A stretch of 64,000 nt of DNA from positions 1 through 64,000 of the forward strand of contig NZ_JHXH01000003.1 of the NCBI RefSeq assembly GCF_000621805.1. Reading direction: 5' to 3'. This document shows, in pieces, positions 47,150 to 57,108 of the stretch; positions within the stretch are counted from its first letter, which is position 1; every line of letters begins with the position of its first letter. The notes below the pieces were generated by a model. That model ran no database searches and had not been told where the DNA came from. It saw only the letters and a list, made by a program, of their open reading frames with translations. The stretch is from Ruminococcus sp. FC2018 (GTDB lineage: Bacteria; Bacillota; Clostridia; Oscillospirales; Ruminococcaceae). Made by a program: the position numbers and the translations under genes.

Positions 47150-48899
47150 ACGGTTCAGAAAATGGAAAGATATAATAACCTACGGTGACAGCAAAAAGTA
47201 TGTGCGTTTCATTGCGTGGCTGTTCCTTGACAGTTTTGTGGCATCTATCCCGTCGAGCGTGCTGATGTGTGCGGTGTACCTGTTCCTGTCACCTATCCTT
47301 GACAGCAGTATGGCATATGAGCAAAAGCCGTTCTGGATACTTGTCGGCATACTTGCCTTTCAGACGATAGCCTATGCGATAGTGCGCAGGAAAAGCTATC
47401 TTGACATCTGCGTGGGACACGTTTCCGCACAGCAGGAAGAAAAGCTCCGCTTGGGCGACAAGCTTAAGACTCTGCCAATGGGATTCTTTGCGACGCACGA
47501 TGCAGGCGAGCTTTCAACGCTTATGATGCGCAACTATGAAGAGATAGAGAATCTTTCATCGAGCATTGCCGCAAACGGCGCAGTAATTATTATAAGACTG
47601 CTCATAGCACTTGTTGTGCTGAGCATTTTCAGCGTCAGGATGACGCTTGCAGTTTTTATAGTGATACCGCTTGCGCTGCCGTTTGCCGTGATAAGCTACA
47701 AGCGTGTCGCACACACAAGTTCGGAGCTTATTTCTATACAGCAGCAGACTGCGTCAAAGGTCATCGAATACGCAGGCGGCATCACCACTCTTCAGGCATA
47801 CGACCGCACAGGCAACAGCTTTGAGGGACTCAAAAACAGCTTTGCTAAGATGCGTGACGATTCAAAGCGTCAGGAAAAGGCAGGCGGTGCAGTCTCGATG
47901 TACGGCAGAGCGATACTTTTCCTTGGGATAAGCATCACTATGGGTGTCGGTGCATATCTGCTGTCGGTCGGCGGGATAAGCCCGTTCTTTTACATCATGT
48001 GTCTGCTTGCGGCACTGCAGGTCTATGAGCCGATAATGCAGCTTTTCGTTTTCGTTATCAGCATGGCGAGGATAAACCAGTGCGTTGACAAACTGGTGAA
48101 ACTCAAGGAAGAAAAAGAACTCGCTGTCTGTGAGCCGTCAAAGACCACCGACCGCATCGATATTTCATTCAGAGATGTTCATTTTTCATACGACGGCAAA
48201 GAGGACGCAATAAAGGGCATCAGCTTTGATATTCCCGAAAAAAGCTCAACAGCACTCGTTGGTTCATCAGGCTCCGGCAAGACCACGATCGCAAGGCTGC
48301 TCGCACGCTTCTGGGATATTCAGGGCGGCGAGATAAGCATAGGCGGCGTGCCGATAACACAAATGACACAGGAGCATCTGCTGTCAAAGATAAGCATGGT
48401 CTTTCAGGATGTTTATCTTTTCAAGGACACCATTGCAGAGAATATCCGCATAGGCAAGCCCGACGCTCCCGACGATGAGATATTCGCCGCCGCAAAGGCA
48501 GCCGCCTGCCACGATTTTATAATGTCACTGCCCGACGGCTATGATACTGTGGTCGGCGAAGGCGGGTCAACACTTTCGGGCGGTGAAAAGCAGCGAATTT
48601 CTATCGCAAGGGCGATACTTTCAGATGCGCCGATAGTTTTTCTTGACGAGGCTACCGCAAGCCTTGACCCCGAGAACGAGCTGCTGATACAGCGTGCAAT
48701 AGACGAACTTGTCAAGAACAAGACCGTGCTTGTCATTGCGCATCGTTTGCAGTCGGTAATGAACAGCGATAATATCATCGTGCTTGATAATGGCATGATA
48801 TCCGAGCAGGGCACGCACAGCGAGCTGCTGAGCAAAGGCGGAAGATATGCTTCACTTTGGCACGAACAGCAGACAGCAGGCAGCTGGAAGCTGGCATAA
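47136..48899 (+). CDS. Exporter-fold ABC half-transporter, subunit 2 (pair I)
   Basis: The 587-residue protein has six helices, Walker A GSSGSGKTT, signature LSGGEKQ, Walker B IVFLDEAT and D-loop ASLDPENE. It is the heterodimer partner of 45344-47149, with which it overlaps by 14 bp. It ends with GSWKLA, like the AVSWKL and AASWRL ends of the other subunit-2 proteins. A bidirectional terminator follows. Confidence 0.88.
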   Translation: MTKRERFRKWKDIITYGDSKKYVRFIAWLFLDSFVASIPSSVLMCAVYLFLSPILDSSMAYEQKPFWILVGILAFQTIAYAIVRRKSYLDICVGHVSAQQEEKLRLGDKLKTLPMGFFATHDAGELSTLMMRNYEEIENLSSSIAANGAVIIIRLLIALVVLSIFSVRMTLAVFIVIPLALPFAVISYKRVAHTSSELISIQQQTASKVIEYAGGITTLQAYDRTGNSFEGLKNSFAKMRDDSKRQEKAGGAVSMYGRAILFLGISITMGVGAYLLSVGGISPFFYIMCLLAALQVYEPIMQLFVFVISMARINQCVDKLVKLKEEKELAVCEPSKTTDRIDISFRDVHFSYDGKEDAIKGISFDIPEKSSTALVGSSGSGKTTIARLLARFWDIQGGEISIGGVPITQMTQEHLLSKISMVFQDVYLFKDTIAENIRIGKPDAPDDEIFAAAKAAACHDFIMSLPDGYDTVVGEGGSTLSGGEKQRISIARAILSDAPIVFLDEATASLDPENELLIQRAIDELVKNKTVLVIAHRLQSVMNSDNIIVLDNGMISEQGTHSELLSKGGRYASLWHEQQTAGSWKLA

Positions 48900-48919
48900 T
48901 CAACAGGACATCAAAAAGA

Positions 48920-48955
48920 GACAGGATCTGCTCTGTGAACAGAATCCTGTCTTTT
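48920..48955. terminator. Bidirectional terminator
   Basis: The arms gacaggat / atcctgtc (48920-48927, 48944-48951), with additional internal pairing and T-runs on both sides, separate the convergent pair I and ECF operons. Confidence 0.8.
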
Positions 48956-48967
48956 GTTTTGTGCATA

Positions 48968-50389
48968 TCATATCCGTCCGTTTTCGATGTGCAGGATATG
49001 CGTACAGCAGCGCTCGATAAGCTCCATATCGTGCGTGACGATGAGCACGGTGACATCGTTTCCTATCGAATCAAGCAGCTGTGCTGTACATTCCATGCTT
49101 GCAAAATCAAGTCCGCTTGTCGGCTCATCAAAGACGAGCAGCTTTTTGCCTGCAAGCAGTGCGGAGGCTATTGCCGTTCTTTGTTTTTGTCCGCCCGAGA
49201 GCGACATCGGGTGGCGCTTTGCATACTGTGCGATGTTCAGCTTTTCAAGCAGCTGAATCGCCTTTTGTTTGTCATCGTCACCTGCCGAAAGTAGTACCTC
49301 GTCAAGCACGGTATCTGCAAAAAGCTGGTGGTTTACATCCTGCATGACCATATACGAAAGTCCGAGCAGCTGCTTTGACTTATATCTTTGTCCGCCGATG
49401 ACGGCGCTGCCTCTGAATTTCTTTTGCAGACCGCAAAGGCACTTGATGAATGTGGATTTACCTGCGCCGTTATGCCCGACAACAGCCGTAACAGAGCCTT
49501 TGGGTATATCGAGCTTTTCGATGTCTATCGCATCCTGTTTTCCATAGCTGTATGTGAAATTTTCAAGCGTTATCGTTTCGCTTTTCCGATGCTCTTTTAC
49601 AGGGTATATGCCTGTCGGGTATCCGAGATAGTTAGTTTCGGTACGAAAGGCACGCAGACCTTTTTCGTTCAGTTTGGGCGTTGAAAGCGAGAAAAACTCT
49701 TTCACAGAATACTCTGCCGATACAGTTCCCTGCTTCATAAATATCACCCTGTCGCACACGCCGTCGAGCCAGCCGAGTCGGTGCTCGGCAATGACTATCG
49801 TTTTGCCCTGAGCTTTCCACCCGAGCAGTATTTTTTTGAGTTCCTCTATCGAGTCAAGGTCGAGATTTGAGGTCGGTTCATCGAGCACTATCAGCTGCGG
49901 CAGCATTGCCGCCACGCCTGCGCAGGCTATCTTCTGCTTTTCTCCGCCCGAGAGATTGAAAATGCTCCTGCCCAGCAGTTTTGTGATGTTCATTTCATCA
50001 GCGGCAGAGCTTATCCTTTTGCGTATCTCATCGGCAGGCAGCCCGAGATTTTCGCAGCCGAATGCTATCTCCGATGTGGTATCGACGCAGAAAAACTGAC
50101 TCCTCGGATTCTGGAACACACTGCCCACAACGCCGGCGAGGTCTTCTATCGGCGTGTCTTTTATCGTCTTACCGAACACGGTCACATCACCTTTCAGTTC
50201 GCCCTCGAAAAAGTGCGGAATAAGCCCGTTGAGCAGTCTCGTCACCGTGGTCTTGCCGCAGCCCGAGCTGCCGCACAAAAGCAGGCACTCGCCCTTCATT
50301 ATATCCATATCAAGACCGCTGAGCGCACCGCCGTCGCCGTTTGCATACTGAAAACAAACGCCCTTTAACTGTGCTGCGATGTCTGTCAT
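48968..50389 (-). CDS. ECF transporter double ATPase (EcfA-EcfA' fusion)
   Basis: The 473-residue protein contains two full ABC ATPase domains. The first has Walker A GSSGCGKT (40-47), a Q-loop (VFQNPRSQ), LSGGEKQ and IVLDEPTSNLD. The second has GHNGAGKST, LSGGQKQ and LVFDEPTSGLD. This is the duplicated CbiO/EcfA type that energises ECF vitamin/metal importers. ATG 50389 overlaps the EcfT stop by 4 bp (ATGA). It is the last gene of the operon that starts with the S component at 56145. Confidence 0.93.
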   Translation of the reverse strand: MTDIAAQLKGVCFQYANGDGGALSGLDMDIMKGECLLLCGSSGCGKTTVTRLLNGLIPHFFEGELKGDVTVFGKTIKDTPIEDLAGVVGSVFQNPRSQFFCVDTTSEIAFGCENLGLPADEIRKRISSAADEMNITKLLGRSIFNLSGGEKQKIACAGVAAMLPQLIVLDEPTSNLDLDSIEELKKILLGWKAQGKTIVIAEHRLGWLDGVCDRVIFMKQGTVSAEYSVKEFFSLSTPKLNEKGLRAFRTETNYLGYPTGIYPVKEHRKSETITLENFTYSYGKQDAIDIEKLDIPKGSVTAVVGHNGAGKSTFIKCLCGLQKKFRGSAVIGGQRYKSKQLLGLSYMVMQDVNHQLFADTVLDEVLLSAGDDDKQKAIQLLEKLNIAQYAKRHPMSLSGGQKQRTAIASALLAGKKLLVFDEPTSGLDFASMECTAQLLDSIGNDVTVLIVTHDMELIERCCTHILHIENGRI

Positions 50390-51129
50390 TTTATCACTCC
50401 TGCCATGCCAAGCACCCACAGGACAAACACCGACAGCACGAGCAGCAGCACTGTCAAATCCTGAAGGCGAAATCCTATTTTGCATATGTTCGTTCTTTTT
50501 GTTTTTGTGCCAAGACCCCGTGTGAGAGCCGCAGCCGAAAGCTCACTGCCGATATTGACCGAGCAGACCATCAGCGGCACGAGCCTGTATTCTATCAGCT
50601 TGCCTGCACCCTTGCCGCCTATGCGGATATCCCTCATTTTCATTGCCGCATTTATCGAGGAAAACTCCTCTGTCACGGTCGGGAAAAATCGGAACATCAC
50701 CGAAAGCGGTATCGTTATGTTCTGCGGTATATGCATACGCTGCATTGCGGCGGTGAACTCGCTGACCGTTGTGGTGGAAAGCATATATGAGCCCATAACA
50801 AGCGACGGCATAAGGCGCACGATGAACATGCACACGATGCTCGATATGCTCAGCGCCGCACCTGTAAACTGCGGCACGAGCCATATCTCAGCCGATTTGA
50901 CAAGTACGAACAATGCAGCGAGCAACAGCGCCTTTTTATATCGCCTTGCGGTGAACAGCAAAACTATCGGCAGCAGGCACAACGCAATTACAGCGGCTCT
51001 TACGCAATAAAAGCCGCTGCCTGCACCGCCGAGTGAAAACACGACCAGTGCGATCACTACCGTGAGCTTTGTCCTGGGGTCAAGGACAAGCCCACGGTTC
51101 TCGATGTCTGTCGAAAACATACCTTTCAT
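50386..51129 (-). CDS. ECF transporter transmembrane subunit EcfT
   Basis: The 247-residue CbiQ/EcfT-family protein has about five hydrophobic helices and the coupling motif SAAALTRGLG near residue 200, matching the A-R-G motif that contacts the ATPases. ATG 51129 is 1 bp after the stop of the preceding ABC gene. It links the S component (55579-56145) to the double ATPase (48968-50389). Confidence 0.9.
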   Translation of the reverse strand: MKGMFSTDIENRGLVLDPRTKLTVVIALVVFSLGGAGSGFYCVRAAVIALCLLPIVLLFTARRYKKALLLAALFVLVKSAEIWLVPQFTGAALSISSIVCMFIVRLMPSLVMGSYMLSTTTVSEFTAAMQRMHIPQNITIPLSVMFRFFPTVTEEFSSINAAMKMRDIRIGGKGAGKLIEYRLVPLMVCSVNIGSELSAAALTRGLGTKTKRTNICKIGFRLQDLTVLLLVLSVFVLWVLGMAGVIK

Positions 51130-51130
51130 T

Positions 51131-52864
51131 TTACAATCTCCACGATGCCGCTTCACGCCTGCTCTCGACGAATGACTTATAGATGCCGCCCTGCTGCATG
51201 AGCTGTTCGTGAGTGCCCTGCTGTGCAATTTTGCCCGACTCGATAACGACGATGTTATCCGCCTTGCGCACGGTCTTTAATCTGTGTGCGATCATGATTA
51301 TCGTCTTTTCTTTTGTCAGTGCGTCGATAGCGTTCATAAGGTCAGCCTCATTCTCGGGGTCAACGTTTGCAGTTGCCTCGTCAAGCACAATGATCGGTGC
51401 ATCTTTCATTATCGCTCTGGCAATTGAGATGCGCTGTTTCTCACCGCCCGAAAGCGATGCACCGCCCTCGCCGATCACGGTATCGTAGCCGTCGGGAAGC
51501 TGCATGATGAAATCGTGGCAGCAAGCTTTCTTTGCAGCCTCGATGACCTTATCCATCGGCGCATCGGGCTGACCAAAACGGATATTGTTTGCTACCGTAT
51601 CTTCAAACAGGTACACACGCTGGAACACAAAGCTGAAATTCTTCATCAGTGAATCCATACTGTATTTGCGCACGTCTTTTCCGCCGAGCGTCACGCTGCC
51701 CTCGTCAACGTCCCAGAAACGTGAGAGCAGCGAGGTGAGCGTGGTCTTTCCGCCGCCCGAAGGACCGACAACTGCGGTCGTTGTCCTCTGCGGGATCGAA
51801 AGGCTTACGCCGTCGATTATCTTTCTCTGTTCGTATGCAAAAGAAATATTATTTGCGCAGATGTCAAAGCTCTGCGGTCTGATATCCTCGCCGCTGATGT
51901 CCATCTGCGGTGTGGCAAGTATCTCGTTTGCCTGCTTTACACAGACATCGACCGAGCGAAGAAGTGCCGAATATGTGCCTGCATTGTCAAGCTGTGCATA
52001 GATGAGATATGAGCTGATTATCATTATGATGCAGGTGAAAAGGTCCATCGAACCGCCGAGGTAAAGCAGCACCGATGTCATAAGTATCACCGTGCCGAGC
52101 ACCTTGAGCCAGAAGCTTTGCAGTGTCATAAACGGTATAAGTCTGAGTTCCATTGAGGAGTTTGCATGCTCGTTCTCGTCGATCGCTCTGTTGAGCTCGC
52201 CGCTGCGCTTGCCCGTAAGCCTGAAAGCTTTGACCTCAAAGATGCCCTGAATGTACTCGATGACCTTTGAGATAAGTGCGCTGTCCTTTTGCTGTTTTTT
52301 CTTCGCCATTTCGGCGCTTGCTTTCATCAGTCCCGTGTTGATGATGAAAAAGACTATCAGACCTGCGCAGAGGATAAGCCCGATGCGCCAGTCAAAAAAG
52401 AGTATCATCAGCGTGATGACAGCTGTCGAGAGAAGTCCCGAGCAGACTATCATAACGACTCTTGTCGCTACGTTTTCAAGGTTCTGCATCGTGTTTGTCG
52501 TAACCGACATTATGCGCCCGAGGCTGTTTTCGTTATAGTAGCCCATAGGCAGATAGCGCAGATGCTCGGCAAGCTTCATACGCTTCTGTGCGCAGGTGTT
52601 GTATCCGCCCTCTGTCTGAAGCATCGTCGCCTTGCTCTTTGCGATGCCTGCTCCGATGATGCTCACGAGCATTATGCCAAGGCAGGCAAGACAGGTCTTT
52701 GATGTGACGTTTCCGTCGATAAGTGCCCTGACCATTACTGCGATTGCCGGTATTTTCAGCGCCTCGAACATCGCCTGCACAAGACTGAGAACGATGGAGA
52801 CATAAAAGCGTTTCCTGTCGCCCTCATCGCAGAAAGCGAAGAAGTTTTTAAGTATCTTAAACAT
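51131..52864 (-). CDS. Exporter-fold ABC half-transporter, subunit 2 (pair J)
   Basis: The 577-residue protein has six helices, Walker A GPSGGGKTT, LSGGEKQ, IIVLDEAT and ANVDPENE. It is the same length as its paralogue at 40348-42081 and closely similar to it. ATG 52864 has AAAGGA upstream and overlaps the partner gene by 8 bp. It lies between ECF genes and its partner in one operon, showing that the ABC pair and the ECF transporter are expressed together, as in the equibactin transport genes of Streptococcus equi. Confidence 0.9.
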   Translation of the reverse strand: MFKILKNFFAFCDEGDRKRFYVSIVLSLVQAMFEALKIPAIAVMVRALIDGNVTSKTCLACLGIMLVSIIGAGIAKSKATMLQTEGGYNTCAQKRMKLAEHLRYLPMGYYNENSLGRIMSVTTNTMQNLENVATRVVMIVCSGLLSTAVITLMILFFDWRIGLILCAGLIVFFIINTGLMKASAEMAKKKQQKDSALISKVIEYIQGIFEVKAFRLTGKRSGELNRAIDENEHANSSMELRLIPFMTLQSFWLKVLGTVILMTSVLLYLGGSMDLFTCIIMIISSYLIYAQLDNAGTYSALLRSVDVCVKQANEILATPQMDISGEDIRPQSFDICANNISFAYEQRKIIDGVSLSIPQRTTTAVVGPSGGGKTTLTSLLSRFWDVDEGSVTLGGKDVRKYSMDSLMKNFSFVFQRVYLFEDTVANNIRFGQPDAPMDKVIEAAKKACCHDFIMQLPDGYDTVIGEGGASLSGGEKQRISIARAIMKDAPIIVLDEATANVDPENEADLMNAIDALTKEKTIIMIAHRLKTVRKADNIVVIESGKIAQQGTHEQLMQQGGIYKSFVESRREAASWRL

Positions 52865-54608
52865 CCTGCTCACCGTCCTTTGCGCTGATATGTGCAGTCC
52901 ACATTCTGCTGTAAAGCCCCTGCTTTTCAAGCAGCTGTCCGTGCGTTCCCTGCTCCTCGATATTTCCGTCTTTGATAACAAATATATTGTCTGCGTTCAT
53001 TACCGTCGAGAGCCTGTGAGCGATAACGATAAGCGTCTTTCCGCTAACAAGCTTTGCAACGCTGCGCTGGATTATCGCTTCGTTCTCGGGGTCTGTATAT
53101 GCAGTTGCCTCATCGAGAATGATAACATCTGCGTTTTTGAGCATCGCCCTTGCGATAGAGATGCGCTGGCGCTCACCGCCCGAGAGATGTCCGCCGCCTG
53201 TGCCGACGACGGTATCGTATCCGTTTTCAAGGCTCATGATGAAATCGTGGCAGCCGCAGCGCTTTGCAGCTTCTTCGACCTCTGCATCGGTGGCGCTCTG
53301 CCTGCCGAGACGTATATTTTCCCGCACCGTCATATCGAACAGGAAGTTATCCTGCGAAACAAAAGCTATCCTGTCGTTGTAATCGTCAAGCGGTATATCC
53401 TTGATGTTCACGCCGCCGTAGGTTATGCTGCCCGAGCCTGTATCCCACAGGCTTGCGATAAGCCTTGCGACTGTTGATTTACCGCTTCCTGACGGACCGA
53501 CAAGTGCGGCGAACTCACCCTGTTTTATCGCCATCGAGATGCCGTGCAGTATCTCTGTGTCCTTATATGCAAAATGCACATCGTCAAGCACGATGTCGCC
53601 GCCGTCAAACTGCTTTGTCAGCTTTTCGGGGCGCACCATCTCGGGTGCGTCGATGATGCCTCTGACCTCGCTGACGATAGTATCCATCTGTGCGATGTCA
53701 TCGGAATACGCCATAACTCTCAGCAGCGGCTCGATAAGCCCGACGGTGAGAATTATCATCGTGATGAAATCGGCTGCCCGGATAGTGCCGTGCATAGCCA
53801 TTATACCACCTATCGGCAGAACAGAAATCATCGTTGCAGGCATTATGCACATTGCAAATGTCATATACACATTACAGCTGCGCATCCAGTCAACAAAGCT
53901 TGCGGCGCTTTCCTTTGCGGCATCTGCGAACTTGTCATAGCTCGACTGCGCCTTGCCGAACACCTTGATGACCTCGATGCCGCCGATATATTCAGCAGTC
54001 ACGGCATTAAGCTCCTTAGTCGCTTTGACCGTTCTGTTATAGCTCTTTTCGTATCCGAACATCATCAGCGCATAGCACACGATACCCAGCGGCACGGTGA
54101 TAAGTGCGGCAAGACCGAGTTTCCAGCTGATGCAGAACGCATAGATGAGAATGATTATCGGTGCGCCGATGCCCGTGGTGAACTCGGGCAGGATATGTGC
54201 AAGCGTCGTTTCGATGCTGTCGATTCGCTCGACTATCGTGCTTTTCAGCGTGCCGGACGGCTGACTTATAACATCGCCCAGCGGCATTCTTGAAAGCTTG
54301 TCGAGAGCTTTCTTTCGGATAACTGCGAGCGTGTGGAAAGTCGCAACGTGCGAGCAGCCCGTTGAGATTGCGTGGAACAACGAGTGACCCAGCCACAGCG
54401 CAAATATTATCACACAGTTGATGATGTATCCGCTTGTGTCTCTGCTGCCGTCAAGCAGCATGCGGACTATCTTTGCGACGAAATAATACGGCACGATACC
54501 GCATATCATGCTCAATGCCGCAAGTATCACGCTTGCCGTGAACTTTCCTTTTCGCTCACCCGACTGGCTGAGCAGCCACCCGAACGAGCCGTTTTTGTCC
54601 TTTCCCAT
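52857..54608 (-). CDS. Exporter-fold ABC half-transporter, subunit 1 (pair J)
   Basis: The 583-residue protein has six helices, Walker A GPSGSGKST, LSGGERQ, VIILDEAT and D-loop AYTDPENE. It is the paralogue of 42081-43844. It starts at a TAATG overlap with the AraC gene stop, so regulator and transporter are translationally coupled. Siderophore uptake is inferred from its operon partners. Confidence 0.9.
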   Translation of the reverse strand: MGKDKNGSFGWLLSQSGERKGKFTASVILAALSMICGIVPYYFVAKIVRMLLDGSRDTSGYIINCVIIFALWLGHSLFHAISTGCSHVATFHTLAVIRKKALDKLSRMPLGDVISQPSGTLKSTIVERIDSIETTLAHILPEFTTGIGAPIIILIYAFCISWKLGLAALITVPLGIVCYALMMFGYEKSYNRTVKATKELNAVTAEYIGGIEVIKVFGKAQSSYDKFADAAKESAASFVDWMRSCNVYMTFAMCIMPATMISVLPIGGIMAMHGTIRAADFITMIILTVGLIEPLLRVMAYSDDIAQMDTIVSEVRGIIDAPEMVRPEKLTKQFDGGDIVLDDVHFAYKDTEILHGISMAIKQGEFAALVGPSGSGKSTVARLIASLWDTGSGSITYGGVNIKDIPLDDYNDRIAFVSQDNFLFDMTVRENIRLGRQSATDAEVEEAAKRCGCHDFIMSLENGYDTVVGTGGGHLSGGERQRISIARAMLKNADVIILDEATAYTDPENEAIIQRSVAKLVSGKTLIVIAHRLSTVMNADNIFVIKDGNIEEQGTHGQLLEKQGLYSRMWTAHISAKDGEQDV

Positions 54609-55582
54609 TATGTCTCCTCCTTAGTGCGATATTCCTGCGGCGACGACCCCATAACATCACGAAATGCCGCAGAGAATTTTGATGCGTTGTCATAGCCCAT
54701 GCGCTGTGCGATGTCCGAGACCGTGAGTGTCGGGTCGGATATCAGCAGCGAGGCTGCCGCATTCATTTTATAGTTTTTTATGTACTGATAAACTGGTACG
54801 CCGTACACCGCCCTGAACACTTTGCGAAGAGTTGCCTGCGGCATATCGAACCGCTCGGAAAGCTGTTCCACCGTGAACGAGCGATCAAGAGAACCTGTCA
54901 TCAGCTCGTGCATCTGCTTTATCTTGTCGGTCTGCTTTGCAGGGAAATACTGCCGCTGCTTTGTATGGCTGCGTGCGTCTGTTTCTGACAGCAAGAGCAA
55001 AAGCTCTGCAGTCTTGACCTTGAAAAACTCAAGCTTGTTTGTTTTCGGCGGATGATACAGCTGTGAGAAAACAGTTTGCAGCTGTTCGCAGTCACGCAGC
55101 AGGAACTCCTTGCTGTCGGGACAGAACTTTCCGGCAATACTTTCAAGGCTCAGTGATAAAAACGGCAGTTCATTTTTCAGCGACTCGTCTGCAGCACCTT
55201 TTATAAATCCTAATGATATGCCGTGATAGTGCGACAGCGGCAGGCTGACTCTGCCTGCGTGGTGAACACGGGTGTCGATGCGGATATCTCCTGCCTCCAT
55301 ATAGTATCGGCACCCTTCGGGATTCTCGTGCTCGATGCGTCCCTCACGGCAATGATCGACGCACAGAACTGTTTCGGCGTTCTGATACTCCGAAACACAT
55401 TTTCTCAGATGAAAGTCGTTATACATCAGATAAACACCGTCGAAGACCCGGTACATCGTCATAAATCCCTCGCCCGTTTCGTCCTCCAGGCGCAGTACCC
55501 TACACTCGCCCTGTGCGGCGACCTCGTGAACGTTCGAGCCGAAACCCGCTTTGTCAAGAGCCTCAAAGATATCTGTATTCAC
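54608..55582 (-). CDS. AraC-family regulator, PchR/YbtA-like
   Basis: The 324-residue protein has a C-terminal pair of AraC HTH motifs (about 225-320; LRKVFRAVYGVPVYQYI, then SDIAQRMGYDNASKFSAAFR and SPQEYR) and an N-terminal sensor region with VDHCREGRIE. This C-terminus is of the PchR/YbtA type, activators that respond to ferric siderophores. It starts with GTG 55582, overlapping the S-component stop by 4 bp. It is paralogous to 62605-63591. Confidence 0.85.
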   Translation of the reverse strand: MNTDIFEALDKAGFGSNVHEVAAQGECRVLRLEDETGEGFMTMYRVFDGVYLMYNDFHLRKCVSEYQNAETVLCVDHCREGRIEHENPEGCRYYMEAGDIRIDTRVHHAGRVSLPLSHYHGISLGFIKGAADESLKNELPFLSLSLESIAGKFCPDSKEFLLRDCEQLQTVFSQLYHPPKTNKLEFFKVKTAELLLLLSETDARSHTKQRQYFPAKQTDKIKQMHELMTGSLDRSFTVEQLSERFDMPQATLRKVFRAVYGVPVYQYIKNYKMNAAASLLISDPTLTVSDIAQRMGYDNASKFSAAFRDVMGSSPQEYRTKEET

Positions 55583-56145
55583 GCTATCCCCGCCTTTTCA
55601 AAGTGCTTTTTGAGCAGCTTTCTGCCGAGCAGTCCGCCGATGATGCCGCACACAAAAGCCGATGCAAACATCACAGGGCACATCCAGGTCGGCATAAGCT
55701 TGTTTACCTTGTCTATATAGTCCTGTCCGTAATCCTTGCGTGACTCCCAGTATTTCTCCGCCGCAAAGAACAATGGCAGATAGTTTGCTGCCACCCACAG
55801 ACTGAACACCGCATTTGTCAGCACAGCCATAGCAGCGCTGCGGTACTTGCCAGCTTTGAATACAAGCTCTGCGAGAAGACCCGTAACAGCCGACACAGCA
55901 AGCGGCGGCCAGCTCATACCCGTGAGCAGCATCAGCAGTCCCATTATAACGCTCATTATCCAGATCATACCGAACTTTTTCGTGCGTGTCAGAAACAGCT
56001 CGAACGGTATACCGCCGATGATCGGCACGAGCACTGCGAGCATTGGCAGCAATATCGGCACAAACCCGAGCATTGCCACCACAAAGACGATAACGAAATA
56101 TATCGCCGAGAATATTCCGATGTTGATAAGATCTTTTCCCTTCAT
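55579..56145 (-). CDS. ECF transporter S component (Trep_Strep/MptA family)
   Basis: The 188-residue protein has five to six hydrophobic helices and the family start MKGKDLINIGIFSAIYFV. Trep_Strep S components bind the substrate for ECF transporters; substrates are mostly unproven, but they occur beside siderophore-type ABC pairs. CGGAGG precedes ATG 56145. It is the first gene of the six-gene operon S component, AraC, ABC pair, EcfT, double ATPase (56145 to 48968). Confidence 0.9.
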   Translation of the reverse strand: MKGKDLINIGIFSAIYFVIVFVVAMLGFVPILLPMLAVLVPIIGGIPFELFLTRTKKFGMIWIMSVIMGLLMLLTGMSWPPLAVSAVTGLLAELVFKAGKYRSAAMAVLTNAVFSLWVAANYLPLFFAAEKYWESRKDYGQDYIDKVNKLMPTWMCPVMFASAFVCGIIGGLLGRKLLKKHFEKAGIA

Positions 56146-56159
56146 AATTACCTCCGTCG

Positions 56160-56244
56160 GTTAGTTCTTTCTAACCTCTACTCTGAATTAAAGCCCGTTT
56201 ACGGGCCCGATGAGTATTCTATCACATATTCCTGCGGATTTCAA
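56160..56244 (-). promoter_or_regulatory. Promoter with box (site 7) of the ECF/ABC operon
   Basis: On the minus strand TTGAAA (56239-56244), 17 bp, TAGAAT (56216-56221). The perfect box, extended to GGTTAG / CTAACC, is at 56160-56175, about 40 bp downstream of the -10, with a small cccgt / acggg hairpin between them. Confidence 0.75.
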
Positions 56245-56400
56245 CTCCATTTTGTTTCCAAAAGCTCTATTTTGTTCGCAAGTTGACAAAAGGTATTATA
56301 ATGCGATGATACGGCAGTTCAGGCGATTGAATATGGTCGATAAGCAGCGAACTGACTGCATTTGCTTTTATGAAAAAATCGTTAAATATCATTTTACCAA

Positions 56401-56457
56401 TTGACAGCACCAAACTCGTGTGCTATAATGATAACGCTGTTAGCGAACAATGTTATC
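56401..56457 (+). promoter_or_regulatory. Promoter and operator of the TetR gene at 56478
   Basis: TTGACA (56401-56406), 17 bp, TATAAT (56424-56429). An inverted repeat gataac / gttatc (56430-56435, 56452-56457) with an inner cgct / agcg lies immediately downstream. Confidence 0.75.
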
Positions 56458-56477
56458 TTATAACAGGAGGCTGTATC

Positions 56478-57092
56478 ATGGCTCGTGGAACTTATGACGA
56501 AACGCACAAAAGAATAATCGACAGCGCCTATCAGTTCTTTCTTGAAAACGGCTTTGAGCGAGCAAATCTGCGTGACCTGTGCCGTGATGCAGGCATTACG
56601 ACCGGTGCGCTTTATCGGCATTTTGCCAGCAAGGAGGAGCTGTTCTCCGCACTGGTCCAGCCGACTGTCGATGAGCTTGAAAAGATGTATAGCCAGGCAG
56701 AAACAGATATCGCCAACAGGCTTCGCAGTGACGGAGCAGCACAGATGTGGTCAGCCGTAAGTGCGGAAAGCATCGTTGACTTTATATATGATAATTTCGA
56801 TGCGCTAAAGCTGCTGCTGTGCTGTTCAAACGGCACGCCTTACAGCAATTTTACTGACGATGTTGTCTGTATGGAAACAAGAGTTTCAATGAGCGTTCTG
56901 CGTCTGGCGCAGGAGCTTGGCTGTGACATCTCCCTGCCAACGGAAAGGCAGCTGCACATCATATGTCACGCCTATGTTTCCAGCTTGTTCGAGGCTGTTA
57001 TGCACAACATCGAAAAAACTGAAATGCTTGAAAACATACGGGTCATACTGACCTTCTTTTCCGCAGGAGCATCCAAAGCACTCGGGCTCTGA
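56478..57092 (+). CDS. TetR-family regulator
   Basis: The 204-residue protein has an N-terminal HTH (residues 10-58: AYQFFLENGFERANLRDLCRDAG, TTGALYRHFASK) and a helical sensor domain. ATG 56478 follows CAGGAGG. It is divergent from the ECF/ABC operon and upstream of the feo genes, from which it is separated by a hairpin at 57109-57128. Target genes are uncertain; autoregulation is suggested by the operator at 56430-56457. Confidence 0.88.
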   Translation: MARGTYDETHKRIIDSAYQFFLENGFERANLRDLCRDAGITTGALYRHFASKEELFSALVQPTVDELEKMYSQAETDIANRLRSDGAAQMWSAVSAESIVDFIYDNFDALKLLLCCSNGTPYSNFTDDVVCMETRVSMSVLRLAQELGCDISLPTERQLHIICHAYVSSLFEAVMHNIEKTEMLENIRVILTFFSAGASKALGL

Positions 57093-57108
57093 GCGGAAAT
57101 ATACACAC

